From Sclerodactyla briareus (lineage: Eukaryota; Echinodermata; Holothuroidea; Dendrochirotida; Sclerodactylidae), in assembly GCA_026419785.1 (NCBI GenBank), contig JAODTK010004276.1, positions 1 to 64,000 of the forward strand: DNA of 64,000 bases. Reading direction: 5' to 3'. Under the pieces are notes generated by a model. The model did not search any database. It had not been told where the DNA came from and saw only the letters and a list, made by a program, of their open reading frames with translations. The translations under genes and the position numbers were made by a program. Every line of letters starts with the position of its first letter. The stretch's first letter is position 1. This document shows positions 47,307-59,589 of this stretch, one piece after another.

Positions 47307-47585
47307 TTGGTTATTTTGATCGTGGATAAATCACCTTACTCTCTCAAGTGGTCAAATGATATCAAGGAGGGGTGTAACCTGTCCCAGGACCACAATGTAG
47401 TTTCATCCAACAGACAATCAGTGAATCCCGGATCGACCACTTTCTCGAACCGGAGAAGCAAAAGATTCATGCTCCATTGTGACTGTTACAGCGACTGCAG
47501 AATATTTGAAACATTCCAGAAAGATACTTACATGTGCACTGACAATGCGCAATGCAGAAACCAGGAAAGCAGCACAATGAAATAA
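47307..47585 (+). CDS. Cys-rich open frame, possible exon of a secreted or membrane protein
   Basis: The 92-codon frame (alternative, non-ATG start possible) ends with a cluster of six cysteines: LHCDCYSDCRIFETF, then YMCTDNAQCR. The C-x-C-x3-C-R-x-F arrangement resembles the beginning of a somatomedin B-like module, but the adjacent cysteine pair expected next is absent. It may equally be chance in this AT-rich region. Confidence 0.2.
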   Translation: MVILIVDKSPYSLKWSNDIKEGCNLSQDHNVVSSNRQSVNPGSTTFSNRRSKRFMLHCDCYSDCRIFETFQKDTYMCTDNAQCRNQESSTMK

Positions 47586-48059
47586 TGGCTGTTTTTGTAT
47601 GGTTCAGCGATAGCTGATTGATCACTTAATGGCAACCCAAAATTTAGGAGTAGGTTGAGGGATCTCTAATCAGATTTAGGCACCAATTCACTAATTAAAG
47701 TAATTTGCCTATTCCATAGATGTATTGTTTACGCTACAGCAAGAGTAGCCAGGACATTACAGCTATAATGATGTGGTGGTTGACGTTGGCGTATAATCAG
47801 ATGGCCGGTTCAGAACGACTAGATTTCAGCATAAAATATGCTGATTAGGTGGACCAGTTCCAACAAATTTACGATTGCATTTCCAATGGGTGGGAATTTT
47901 CTCTCAGAGTTGTTAAAAAACTACATCTTCAATCTCAACATGTATAGGTAGCTAGTCAATTGCTTCATTCTAAGGGTAGAAACCACGAATGTGCAAGCGG
48001 CGAGGGGACACTGGAGCGATCACACGCGTTCTCTTCAATGGTTATCTCGATGCGATTGT

Positions 48060-48275
48060 TTGATCCGAACGAAGGTAGCAAGGTTTATTGACCTTTAAGA
48101 CAGCTGTGGCCAATGAAGAGATCAAGGTCAAAGTTGTTACAGGGGCACATATGCAATGTTTGAGACTGCCTGCTTGACCTCATGATCTCAAACATATGAC
48201 ACATAATATTGAATTTGTCCGCGTTCATTTGTGCAGTTGACGCTACGCAACCAGTGGTGCTTGTTTAGTCAAGGG
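48060..48275 (+). repeat. Dispersed repeat family C, copy 1
   Basis: Shares, in order and orientation with 60760-60960: TGACC..TAAGACA, AATGAAGAGATCAAGGTCAAAGT, a TACAGG..CACATA block, AATGTTTGAGA or ATTGTTTGAAA followed by TGCCT, and ATTTGTGCAG followed by GACGCTACGCAACCAGTGGTGCT. Confidence 0.65.
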
Positions 48276-49285
48276 GATTTGAGCTTGTTTTTCAAATACA
48301 TGGAAAAATTTCAATCCATTCAAGTACACTTTTTAGGGTCTGGCACGTAGTACTTGCCACCCTCCGCAGAATTGCTGCTGGGTTTCTTTCCTCCCATTGG
48401 TGATGGTATCAATTAAAAGACATTCTCTCACCCATGTACCTTTATAACATTCCGCACTGATCTCAGTGCAGTGTGATCGTGGCAATGAAAACAGCGAAGA
48501 CTAGCCTTCTCTTCTCGAATAGTGTCCAGATCATTAACGAGGCGGGGGGCAGGGGTGGAAAAGTACTGGTCCGGGACCGCCATTAAACATCCCCCCGAGA
48601 CGTGAGTGCAGCTTTACTTGTGCACCCATTTCTACACAAGAAAGGAGTGGGGGTGGGAAATGGAAATGGTATCATTATGATAGAACGTGCTGCCTAGTAC
48701 TGTTGTTTTTGGGGTTATTCTAAAGAGGTAGTCCATAGATACGGCTCTATAGATAGCGGCGCAGGATGGCATATTTAATATCAAAGCCTTTTAATCGTAC
48801 CTCGACCTACTGACCCGCGTTTACAAAAAAAATGCAATCGTTGCTGGTGTTGTTTCCACTGATCACCTTAAAGAGACACTGGGGGGGAGGGGGGGAGGCC
48901 GGCTTGGGATACAACAGATGTTATATTGTGGAGAATGGAAAATTGTATCTAGAGGTCCAACCCCATTTCATACGATGTTCATGTGGGAGTTATTGCTTCA
49001 AAGTTTTGGCCTCATTATTGAGAGACATTGTGGAGAATCAAATTGCCGCCATAACCGCCATGACAGCACACATGATGGACAACACAGGAAATTATGTTAT
49101 GTATCTAATTGTTCCATTTTGTTGAATAAGTCAAACATTTTAGCAGGGAGCTTGTTGTCTTTCTCCCATCAAAGTAACCATCACACCAACGTACAACACA
49201 GTACGCAATCCTCGTCCCATGGACTAAAAGAGTTTCAAAGTGAATTAAATGTTTGAATGGCAATAGAAAACAGAGGAGGTTCCAC
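48276..49285. other. Stretch without a recognisable gene
   Basis: Overlapping frames at 48832-49256 have no known motif. A G-rich run lies near 48885. Confidence 0.4.
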
Positions 49286-49475
49286 AGGGTTGTGCAATAT
49301 GACATCATTATGATTGCCCATGCGCTGATGCATTTCGAACTTGCGCAATACATATGCTGCACAATACACAACCTTCAAATGAATATAACTCAGTAACGGA
49401 AATTCCTATGAACTTCCCGTTTGGACTTGGACGCATTCAGTTTCATCCGCTATTAACTTAGCCGTTGACTGTAAC
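49286..49475 (+). repeat. Dispersed repeat family D, copy 1
   Basis: GGTTGTGCAATATGACATCA, then TTGCGCAATA, ACCTTCAAA.GAATATAACTC, TATGAACTTCC.GTTTGGACTT and GCATTCAGTTT. The same order lies at 51530-51705. Confidence 0.8.
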
Positions 49476-49674
49476 TAATAGTGGCTTCCACGTTCAAGTC
49501 AAAAAACATTGTTTAGGCAAAGGCTGATGGACTATATGTGCATTACAACATTTATAGCATGAGGATAGATTTCAGCAATGAATGAATGGACACATGTCGT
49601 CTTACATGTTTTAGGCATTGAAATTCGGTGCAAGGCATTAAAATGTGACATGACGTCAAAACAATAGGATTTCA

Positions 49675-49860
49675 AGTCTAGTCTGGTCATGCAGGTCAGT
49701 TAATTCAGTCCAAGTCGAGTCATACAGGTTAGTGACTCCAGTCAAAGTCAAGTCAGTTAGTGCAATGACTTGAGTCAAGTCGCGTCATGGAAAGTGAAAA
49801 CCATGTTACTAGTCACTCGGTCGAGTCAATGACTGGAGTCATTATAGTCTGCCTCTAATT
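49675..49860. repeat. AGTCA-rich degenerate simple repeat
   Basis: The motif AGTCAAGTC or GAGTCA occurs more than a dozen times in under 200 bases, partly as inverted TGACTC. It looks like a decayed short-period tandem repeat. Confidence 0.8.
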
Positions 49861-50309
49861 CTGCCTCTCTCGTAATATCCCCAGCAATAATCCATAGCCT
49901 ACACCAGATCATCATTCACTCATGCCATACAGGGCACTGGGGAGGGGTTATTACCAAGACCTAATCCCAAACTAATACATCCACACCTAGGCCCCTAGGA
50001 TCAGTAGTAAACTTGACCCCTTACCCTAAATAACCCCGCCAGAATAATCCCTACAATACAACCATGTTGCCTCACCACATTGGAAAATAACGTTGATGTT
50101 CATAATCAAAAGGCCGGACAAAAGGTCTGATATTCATATGATCGATATTCATCATTTGCAATGGAATATTATTTCCCTCATGAGCAGCGGTAGGTTGGTG
50201 CGGAGAGGAGACAAACAGCAGCGCCGCCAGCAGTGGTTGGTCGGTGGACACGCCCCAAATCATAACATCTCGAACATTTTACAGTAACCATCGCCCTGCT
50301 GCCACCGCC

Positions 50310-51250
50310 ATCTCATCCGATTAGTGTGGAGCTTGATACACACGTTCGCTCTAGTAAAATCTTGGATGAGTTGAAAGGGGTTATCACTTGCATGGCTGCT
50401 GCCCTCTATTTCCAGGTTTTATGTGAAAATAGAGTAAGTCCGATTACACAAAACTGTAGGGGGGAACAAGAGTTTTGCCCCCCAAAAAGTCAAAGATCAA
50501 TGGAGGTTCATATTTGTGTTTTTTTCTGCGCAAACTTGGTTAATGTGGACTATAGTTAGTCCTAAACAATATGAAGGGCCTTTTGAGGTCAAAATTTTGA
50601 GGTGAAATTTCATAATTTATGTCAAGATGTGGACTACAAGTGGTCCTGAACACCAGGTAGGTCATTCAAAGTCACCGAGTCAAATGGACATCATCGATTT
50701 AATGACTTCCTCTTAAATGAAGTCCAGGAAGGTTATTTATGTGGAGATATTCACAATCGTTGGTTCACCAAGACATACTAGATACTACATGTAGATAGTG
50801 TGGGGTTTTCCCCATTATTAATGAGTTACCAAGCGGTTAGTTAGTCTGAAATTCTTTTTAACACAATAAGTAAAAATGATTGGTCCGATCAAATGGACAT
50901 TATCTGGGGAAGCTCTCCTAGGGGAAGTACAGATCTGGTGTTGTAGATAGGGAGTCATTTTTTTAAATACTGGAAATGGGAACAATAATTGATATTTCTG
51001 CTGATTTTAGCTATTATTACACGATAATTTGGTCCTCACAAGGTTGAAGCCTAAATTTAGTAGGTTGGCTCTCCAATAACCTACAAGTCTTCAAATCTTG
51101 TTTAATAACACAATAAGGAGAATTAGGTATGATCAAATTGAAATTTGGTATGCAGCTGTTTTATATGGGGAGTTCATGAACCTAATTTGTTTTTGAGTCA
51201 TATCAGGGTTTTTTGAGGTTTAACAGTCATCATGGTGGTTTGGGGAACAC
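50310..51250. repeat. Tandem repeats of ~210-245 bp related to the 32-33 kb array
   Basis: GATCAAATGGACATTAT-type phrases lie near 50678, 50886 and 51132, with TTTGGTATGCAGCT at 51147 shared with 32674. The first part (50341-50450, with TAAAATCTTGGATGAGTTGA and CCCTCTATTTCCAGGTTTT) matches 52815-52895 (TAAAATCTCGGATAAGTTCG and CCCTCTATTTTGCAGGTTTTT). Confidence 0.65.
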
Positions 51251-51529
51251 TAGGCTTTTATGGGCCTTCTGTCTTGCCTTGTGTCTTGTATCTGCCGCCC
51301 CGCACCTATTCTCTACCGTTGGCTTGAATTAAAGGATTTTAGTTTGTTGCAGTGCATCACCTGATTCGGTTCTAAAACGAATCATAATATTATTGTTAAA
51401 ATTACTATCATAGTTGGTCTGATTCTACAAGAGCCATTCAAAGTTTGTCCTATTGTTATCACACTCCTAACAGCATCCCTCGCCCATAACTGAATCTTTA
51501 GGGAAATAGGAAACATAGATTGTTTGCAG

Positions 51530-51705
51530 GGTTGTGCAAGTATGACATCAATTACTATTGCATGATGGGATGTTTGTCGATCTTGTGCAATATCTATGCA
51601 AGACCTTCAAAGGACTGTAACTCCATAACGAAGTTGTATGAACTTCCAGTTGGACTGAGCATTCAGTTTTTCTCCAGCCTCGTTATAATTCATACGGCAG
51701 TTGTC
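51530..51705 (+). repeat. Dispersed repeat family D, copy 2
   Basis: Same orientation as 49286-49475, about 2.2 kb away. The best-preserved parts are GGTTGTGCAA.TATGACATCA, CTTGTGCAATA, TATGAACTTCCAGTTGGACT and GCATTCAGTTT. Confidence 0.8.
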
Positions 51706-51752
51706 TTTTACTCTTTCGATCAGTTTGAATTGTAATATCTTTTATGTTCTGT

Positions 51753-51990
51753 TCATCCTGCAATGTCACTCCTGTTTTCCGATTGCCTTTCCGATGTCAC
51801 TCTCTGCGGATGTACCCCCCCCATTGTGTCTGGACCAGTCTTCACGGAAAGCCCCCAGTCATAACCCGCTCCCCCAGGGCGGGGTCTATGTAGCAGCCAC
51901 TCCTCATGGTCGCCTCCGTCCCACCACGCATCACCAGCAGTCAACCAGCCCCAAGGGTGGTTACCCCATTACATGGTTAACTGCTACCAT
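51753..51990 (+). CDS. Possible coding fragment, Pro/His/Ser-rich
   Basis: A locally GC-richer segment keeps a plus-strand frame open (part of a 136-codon frame, 51701-52111) with SRKAPSHNPLPQGGVYVAAT. It is cut downstream by repeat family B. No domain is recognised. It could be an exon, or the 5' part of the repeat. Confidence 0.2.
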
Positions 51991-52027
51991 TTGTGTCAAG
52001 GGTAAATTTCAGTTAGATCAGTTGATT

Positions 52028-52385
52028 TTGAAGTTCCATTCAGCCTTTATTCATGTCCCTCCTTTCCATCCACGAAGCTACCCACATTGCAGTAATCTAT
52101 TGTATGACTGAATAAAAACTACAATTGAAAAAAAAATCTGTTGAAAGTAGAAATTATACCAAAATTCAATATTTTTTGGAATAGGTCCCTGTGGCAAAAA
52201 ACAAATATATTTGTTTTACCGCCAGCCACTTGGGTGTTTAGAAGTGCGACTGACCCACTTCTTCTTCTGTCTCCAAAATAAGAAATGACTTGAGTCGGTA
52301 ATTTTTGACTGAATTTTCTTCTTGTAGATGAGGTATCGAACGATGGCATCAATTTTTCAGTAGCATTGATGCTTATACTTTCCAG
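52028..52385 (+). repeat. Dispersed repeat family B, copy 2
   Basis: Matches 4495-4815 in the same orientation. The block ATTGAAAAAAAAATCTGTTGAA is conserved exactly. Confidence 0.75.
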
Positions 52386-52684
52386 AAATTTCAAAGACTG
52401 AATGACTTTAAATCAATCCGTTGAAACCTACTGTTTCTTGAAGGACTCCCGTGAATGACTACGACAAACATTTTGCTGACAGGTGACCACCCATGGGGGG
52501 GCCTGGTACATTTCCCCCCATTGGTACTAGTTAATAAGAGGTCACCATATACATGACCCCAATTAAGCAAGATCAAAAAATGGGGGATTACACATTGAAT
52601 GTACTCCATAGAACTGCAAAGCACAACAGAATTATATCCCTGCACACTGGAAGTGTTCGGGGATATTATGGTTTGGCCTGTGCT

Positions 52685-52735
52685 CTCCGCCGGGCCGCCG
52701 CCGGCTCCGCCGCCCGCCGCCGCCGGCCCGGAAAA
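52685..52735. repeat. GCC trinucleotide-rich patch
   Basis: About 50 bases of CCGCCGGGCCGCCGCCGG-type sequence lie abruptly within AT-rich DNA. The Arg/Ala peptide it encodes is compositional. Confidence 0.8.
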
Positions 52736-53499
52736 AAGCCACCAGAAACTTTAGGCGTTAGCGCTCCTCAGTCTTTAACACTTTTCCGATTGCCCAAACT
52801 TGGTACACATGGCCTATGAGTAAAATCTCGGATAAGTTCGAAATTGGCTATATCCGTATATTTGTTCCCTCTATTTTGCAGGTTTTTCGTATAATTTTTA
52901 AGTCCATGCTGATTTACACGAACGTGGTGGTTGTGGGTAGTTTGTTTTAGAGCCGAAAAACATGGCTACAATTCAAGGGTCATCTGAGGTCAAGTTTGAA
53001 TTTATTTGGCCAGTAGCCTAATTAGAGCATAATGTATGTGTATTTCAAACTTTCATGATTTTCATGAAACTTTTCTGAATAGGGCCAACTATAAGTGCAG
53101 ATGAATTTTCCCAATGTGGCCAAGGTCACTAGAGGTCTCTTGCATGACTAATTTGGATAATAGTTGGCCCAATAGCATTAGGCAAATTTATAAACTTTGT
53201 TGGATTCTCACATCTCACGAACTTGGTGCGTAGGACCTTCTAACAGTCCCGATAATTTTTATTCAATTGCCTTGAAATCACTAATGGTCATTGTTGTTTA
53301 CTTTACATATTAGTTAGCATAGTTAGAATAATCAATGCAATTATCTTCTCAACCTTTAGGGATTCTGACGAAACCTTGTGAATGAGGACCTACCTAACCA
53401 GTCCCTGAGAATGTTATTCAACTAGCCTTAAGATCACTGAGTGTAAATTTGTGGGACTAATTTCATATTAGTTTTGTCCTGATTCAGCAATGATGAAGT

Positions 53500-55180
53500 T
53501 TAATACTTTTTTCGGGCAATAACATTGGACATGTCATTGAATGCAATATGCTTCTATGAGTGGATGCAATCCCATGGAGTGTAACATTTTACATCAAGCC
53601 GCCATGTCATTGAAGGGCATTAAAGGTTCACTTAGGGTTCAAAAACTGATTATAGTACTTTTTTTTGCAATAGCACTGGGTGTGTTCATTCATGAATGCA
53701 AAAATGCTCCTAGGATGAGATATATCACATGGAGAGTAACAATTCTCCATAAAAACTGTCATTCATTAAAGGTCATTCGGGGTCACTTAGGGGTCAAAAA
53801 CTGTTTTTGGCTATAATAATCGGATAATTGAAATATCGGCGTAAGCTGGAGATTCACCATTGGTGATATAATTGTTTGACCTGCATGTGTGTGACCATTG
53901 ACCTGAATTGACCCTCGGGGGCTGTCGAGTGGTCATTGTGGTTAAAGTCCGAATGTAATAAATGTGCTTATTAAGGAGTTTCGGCCAAAAAAGTAAGAAA
54001 CTGGTTATTTTTGTTTTTTTTGGATGTGAATAGAGCTTCGTCGTGTGCTTATGGATGGAACAACTCCCGCTTCGATCGGTTACATACTTTGGTAGTTTAG
54101 CATACAAGTGGTCAAAAGTTCAATTTATAAAACCTTTTTCCGCACTAACATTTGGACCTTTCATTGGAATGGCAATATGCTTCTAGGAGTGATGCATCAA
54201 TGGAGTGTAACAATTTTTCATGAAACCACCGCATGCAATTGAAGGTCATTAAAGGTCAATTAGGGGTCAAAACTGATTTTAGTACTTTTTCGGCAATACA
54301 ACTGGGTGGGTTCATCGAGAATGCAAAATGCCCTAGGAGTGGATGTATCACATGGAGAGTACCAATTCTCATAAAAACTGTCCCATCATTAAAGATCATT
54401 CGATGTCACTTAGGGTCAAAAACTGGTTTGGGGCTATAATCGGAGAATTGAATATCTGCGCAGGCTGGATGGTTCACCATTGCTACGATAATTGTGACCT
54501 TCTGTGTGTGACCTCTGACCTAAATTTGACCTCCTGTCGGGTGGTCATTCTTAGAGGTCGAATCTTGAATAAATGTTACTTATTTAAGGATTTACGGGCA
54601 AAAAATAAAACTGGTTATTTTTGATATGTGATTGAGCTTTATGTGTTGTCTGGAAGAAACAACTCCCTCCTTTTCGATCGCCTACACTTACTTTGGTAGT
54701 TACAAGGGGTCAAAGTTCAATTTTATACCTTTTCGCAATACCATTGGACATGTTTAATTGGAATCAATATGCTTTCTAGTATGGATCCTCAATGGAGGTA
54801 ACAATTTTCATAAAACACTGCCATGTCATGAATGTCATTAGAGGGTCACTTAGGGGTCAAAAACTGATTTTAAAAATTTTTTCAGCAATAGCCCTGGGTG
54901 TGTTCATCATGAATGCAAATGCTCCTAGGAGTGATTTGATCACAGAGAGTAGCAAGTCTCATAAAAACTGTCAAATAATTATGGTCATTCGCGGGGTCCT
55001 TAGGGTCAAAAACTGTTTTTTTTGGCTATAATCGGCGAATGTAATTTTATTGCGAAGGCTGATGGGTCACCATTGTGATATAATTGTTACCCTGCATGTG
55101 TGTGACCTCTGACCTAAATTTGACCTCTGTCGGGTGCCATGTGGTTAAAGGTCGAATCTTGAATAAATGTGCTTATTTTT
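53500..55180 (+). repeat. Tandem array of ~600-620 bp repeats (family S615), about 2.7 units
   Basis: TTAGGGGTCAAAAACTGATT recurs near 53630, 54262 and 54848. A GTGTGTGACC(T)..GACCT..TTGACC block recurs near 53885, 54505 and 55097. The spacing is 590 to 630. Within each unit the phrase ATAAAAACTGTC..GTCATT..GGTCACTTAGGGGTCAAAAACTG is an internal half-repeat about 140 bases after the first. It is the reverse complement family of 1-2350. Confidence 0.85.
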
Positions 55181-57350
55181 GGACGCACCTTGTCCGGGGG
55201 GCTGTAGGGGTGCATTATACAATTAACCAGTGCATTATGGAATGACCCATTTACCTTTACACATTGTCAGCTTCACAAGTCTATAAATTTCTTCTTTCCA
55301 CGAATATGGTCCGTTTTCATGTTCACCAAATTTCTTGAATAAGAGAGCGGATATATACGTCGGGCGGTTTACCCGCCCTACATTTTTCTATTTGATATGG
55401 TCCAACTTGTATTATACTATGGCTTGTTATTTAACTTAGTGTTGTGATCTAGATTTTTTTACTTAAAGTACCACACCACATGATATACTTTGTCTATTTA
55501 CCATGGGTGTGACTAACACAAGTCCCTGAATGTACTTCTTCCTTGACGGTGTGGGTGTTTTTTTGTAACAACGAACAAAAGTCAGGCTGGAGGCCATCTG
55601 CCGACTTTGTTGACATTCCCTAATTTGGAGATGCGGCTGAGAAGCAGGGTTTGTTTTAACACTGTTTCGACAGACCAACGGTGCCGGTGTTTAGCTCCGA
55701 CCCCGTGTCAACAACCAATGCATTTGTTTGCAAAGGTCTGTTGGAGGGCTGGTGTTGGTGTCAAACCCTATGTGTCCTTTACAACTCTGCTCATAAGCAG
55801 TGACTGAAGCTGTGTACAAGCCATGTTGACTGATGTGATGGCTGTTACGGGAGATCGCTGAGCTCTCTGTAGAAGCAGAGTGAAAAAAACAAGGTGTTGC
55901 ATGATCGCAATCAGTGATGACTTTGGTGGAATGGAATCTCACAGAAATCAATGCTTGCCTTTATCACTCTCACAAGAAGTGTCACAATCACAACCGACAC
56001 CCAAACGCATACACAATGCCTGACTATGCATAGATTCACTTCTGCCTTCCTGCACAAAATGGAAAACCTGGTCTGGACCCGACGCCCGCTGTGAAACCAG
56101 AACGTTGGATATTTAAAGGCATGAAGTTATATTCAAACTGAATATACTCAAAGTGGTAATTTGTAGAATGCTAAAACGAAATGCTCTTATCAACTGTGGA
56201 TGACGACAACCTTCTATCGCTGCTGCTCCAGTCTTTTTATTCTTGTACTCCATGGAGCAGCTATTACTGGAGAAGCAATGGCATCCTCATGGCTTGTGAC
56301 TATTTGAATAGTAAAAATGTCTGTGTGCCATCTACAACTGTTTGAGAACAAGCAATATGGCATATGTGTAACATGTGTTCAGTGACATATATTATGTGTT
56401 ACTTTAGATTGCCTGGGAGCTGTCAGAGACAAATCCTTAGATGAGCCGTCTGCATGTGAAAGTTGCCAGTATATATTGTGCAGTAGTATCAATGCAAGGA
56501 GTGTGCAATCAACTTCTAGCATGGGCTGGGGAACATTATTTTTCATAGGCTATAGGCAGTGTTGTGAGTCCTAATTTACTGGTTATTTAACATAGTAATT
56601 TACCGGTAATTTACCGCTATGCCGTACTTTACCACATGTGTAAGGAGATGGTAAATCGGTAAAATATGAAACACATATATTAACAAACAATATCCATTCC
56701 TAGCCGAGGACTACTAACAACCCCCCATCCCCCACCTCGTCAGGTATACCTGCACAGACATCTATCTTTTGACATGTGTATCGGTCCATATGAGTCTGTA
56801 GTCCATCTTTGTCCTTAGCACACCAACCACATTCTCTTGGAAGTATGGAAACGTGGGCATTAAACAAACATAGAACAAGCAACGGGTCAGTTAGATCAGG
56901 GTTACGCACGTCCATTGAACATATAAAGACAATTGACATGTGGAAGGTATGTAGACCAGTGCACTTCTACGGGACTATGTTATAAGAGACCATTGCATGT
57001 GTCAATCCCCTCTCTAACCCCAACTACCTCTCCACTCTACTGATTGCATACATGTGAGCATGCAGCAGTGGGTTCCAGGATCACACCCCAAACTGGGTCA
57101 TGACCAATGAAGTTGGATCATGGAGGCCCGTGGTTGATTCAGTCCAGCCCATCCGAGTCCAAGACCAATCCTTGTGTGCCGAGTCCTGATCCGATTCCCA
57201 CGAGTCCCTATTACCCTTGGTATTTTTAGCAGATATAATGTATCAGTTCAAAGAAGCAGTTATGCAGTTAGTTGTTTTGGCATTGTCCCCCACAAACAGG
57301 GTCACTGAAATGTTGCATATCATCCCATAAAAACTTTGGGATTTTAACAG
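55181..57350. other. Stretch without a recognisable gene
   Basis: Short frames on both strands (55463-55951, 56700-56939) have no known domain. Near 56570-56660 the phrase TTTACCGGTAA and variants recur several times. Confidence 0.4.
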
Positions 57351-57354
57351 TTGT

Positions 57355-58520
57355 AGTCAATCATTTGAGAGTCATCAAACCTGCTATGCCTGGTTGAGCT
57401 ATGATTCTGCTGTCACTCTATCTATCTATCTATCCCGTGTGTCAACATTTGCCTTCTTGCCCCCAAACAGTCATTCTGTGATTGATGTCCCTAACTAATA
57501 GAACCCAATGTTTATTGACCCATGGACCCGTTTGAACCTCGTGGGGTCAAGGTCAAGTCATTGAGGGCACTAAGGCATTATTTGTAGAATTTCAAAGTGT
57601 ATCTCCTTCCTACAAATTTTTGGTGCCGCAGCGCTGAGTTCATATGATAGTCCAACAGCTGTACTTTTGGGGTGTTCAGCAGGAATTTTTGGTCCGATGT
57701 CCACTTTGGGCCCGAGGGCCCCTTTTATGGAATTTCAACACATGGTTCTTGAATGCTATCTCCCCTCCCACAAAGCTCTTCATTGATTTCTTGCAGTTAT
57801 CGTAATGGTTCTTGGGTAAGAGGGCTATTAGTTTTTGTTCAGGGAATGCTGTGCCCAGGACCATTCGGCCCCAGGGCCCAAAATGGAATACCGCAAAATC
57901 TTTGTATCTCCTACATATTTTAATGCACAGTGCTGATGTTTTGGTCATATTGATGGTCAATAGTTTGTACCTGCAGGGGGCCCCAGCATTTAGGACCCAA
58001 GGCCCAGTTGTGGGCCCTGGATGGCCCACGCTGTGGAATTATGCAAAATGCTTCTCCTCTTATGATTTTTAAATGCTCAGTGCTGACATACTTGCCATAA
58101 TGGTGGTCTAACAGTCCTACTCTCGGGTTTTCACAGGAATTTTTTTTTTATTGTATTTTAAAACGCATCTCCCCACACAAGTTTCCATTGATTTTTACTT
58201 GTAATTCTCCTTGGGTTGTTGTCCATTGGTGGTGTTTGCGACTTCTGGCCGAGGCCCAATTGGGCCCTATGCCCATAATTTCATATCAATCAAAATGCTT
58301 CTCTTACAGCTTGGTCTGATGTTCAGTCAATCTGACAGTCTAATAGCCGTACCTCCAGGTTTTCCAGGAATTTTGGACTTTAGGCCAAGTGGTGCGCCCA
58401 AGAGCCCATCCTGTGCAATCACGCAAAATGCTTCACATCCTCAATTTTGGTTCATAGTGCTGATGTTCGATCATAATGAATGAAATAACCATACCTACAG
58501 ACTTTCTATTCAAAATTTGT
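57355..58520 (+). repeat. Array of the ~148 bp tandem repeat, copy 2
   Basis: Same lead as at 42690 (TATC simple repeat at 57417-57436, the ATTGACCCATGG block, GTCAAGGTCAAG). It is followed by monomers near 57712, 57870, 58020, 58262 and 58402 with the GGGCCC..AATGC(T)TCTCCTC phrase. Same orientation as 42680-44110, about 14.7 kb away. Confidence 0.85.
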
Positions 58521-58981
58521 TGGGCTTGAATAAACTAATCAGTTAAAAACTGCAAAAATCTGCAAATTTCTTCTCCCTCTACGTATTTAGTTGGATTTCC
58601 ATGACTGTGTATCATCGACAGAGTGATTGGTATCCTTATGGTTTCATGGATTTAACAGATTTAAGTCAAAGTCATTAAGGCTATTTCAAAATGTCACAAT
58701 AATTGCGCCCCAAAATATTGCATATTTTTTGGTTAATACCATAAATGGACGTTGGGAAGTCTACTGTAATGCAGCTTTTATTACAACTAAAATAGACCAG
58801 TTGTGATAAGCTAAACTTTGATGCCGGTGAATTAACTTACACTGCAGTCGCCTGTCACTATGGTACCCATATTTATAAAACTTATTATCCAATCTCCTCG
58901 TTCCCGAAGGGCCAGATGAGATATGTAGTCACTGTTGCCATTTCACCTGATATTACTGGTGCTGATTGCCTAGCAATGGTT

Positions 58982-58996
58982 CTATGGTAACCATAG
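58982..58996. other. Perfect 15-base palindrome
   Basis: CTATGGTAACCATAG reads the same on both strands around a central base. It is possibly a protein-binding site or chance. Confidence 0.4.
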
Positions 58997-59149
58997 TGGT
59001 TGTTAGGAACTGTCCACTGAGGGGTACCCAGGTGGGGTACACACGGGTGCCGGGTGATCCAGCAATGAGTGCACTTGCGAAAGTGATCCGTTTGTGGTGT
59101 GTGCTTGTGTGTTTGTGTTTTTGTGCGTTGCTGTGCCGTTCACAATTTT

Positions 59150-59580
59150 TTTATGGTTTTTCGCAAATATCGCCATTTTGAATGGCTGAACAAAGTCAAA
59201 TTTGCACACACTGTAAAGTCACAAAACTCATCTTTGTTCTCAGAATAAGGTTGAAACTATCAAAATTGTGGAATTTGAGGCAAAAACGAATTTTGGGCAA
59301 TTTCCTCAATTTGCAAAATTTTTTCACTATTTTTCAAGATATTCGCTGAATTTAGAGGGCTGAATAATTTCAAACTTGTAGCAATGTAAAAGGCACAAAT
59401 TACAACTTTTCCAATGCAATTAGCCAAAAATTACCGAAAATGTGGATGTTAGGGGGTAAAAATGGATTTTTGGGCCTTTTTGAAATTTCGAAAATCTGTT
59501 CTGTTTTCATATATTCGAATTGGGAGGACTGAAAGATTCCAAATTTTAGAACAAGGTACATGGTATCGAAACAGAGGGTT
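59150..59580 (+). repeat. Three diverged units of a ~175-180 bp tandem repeat
   Basis: A TTTTTCxxxATATTCGCxxxTTxxxxGGCTGAA.AAxTTCAAAxTTxxAxCAxxGTAxAxGxCACAAA block recurs starting near 59157, 59331 and 59506. The strongly AT-rich units have indels. Confidence 0.6.
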
Positions 59581-59589
59581 TCCCGACAT

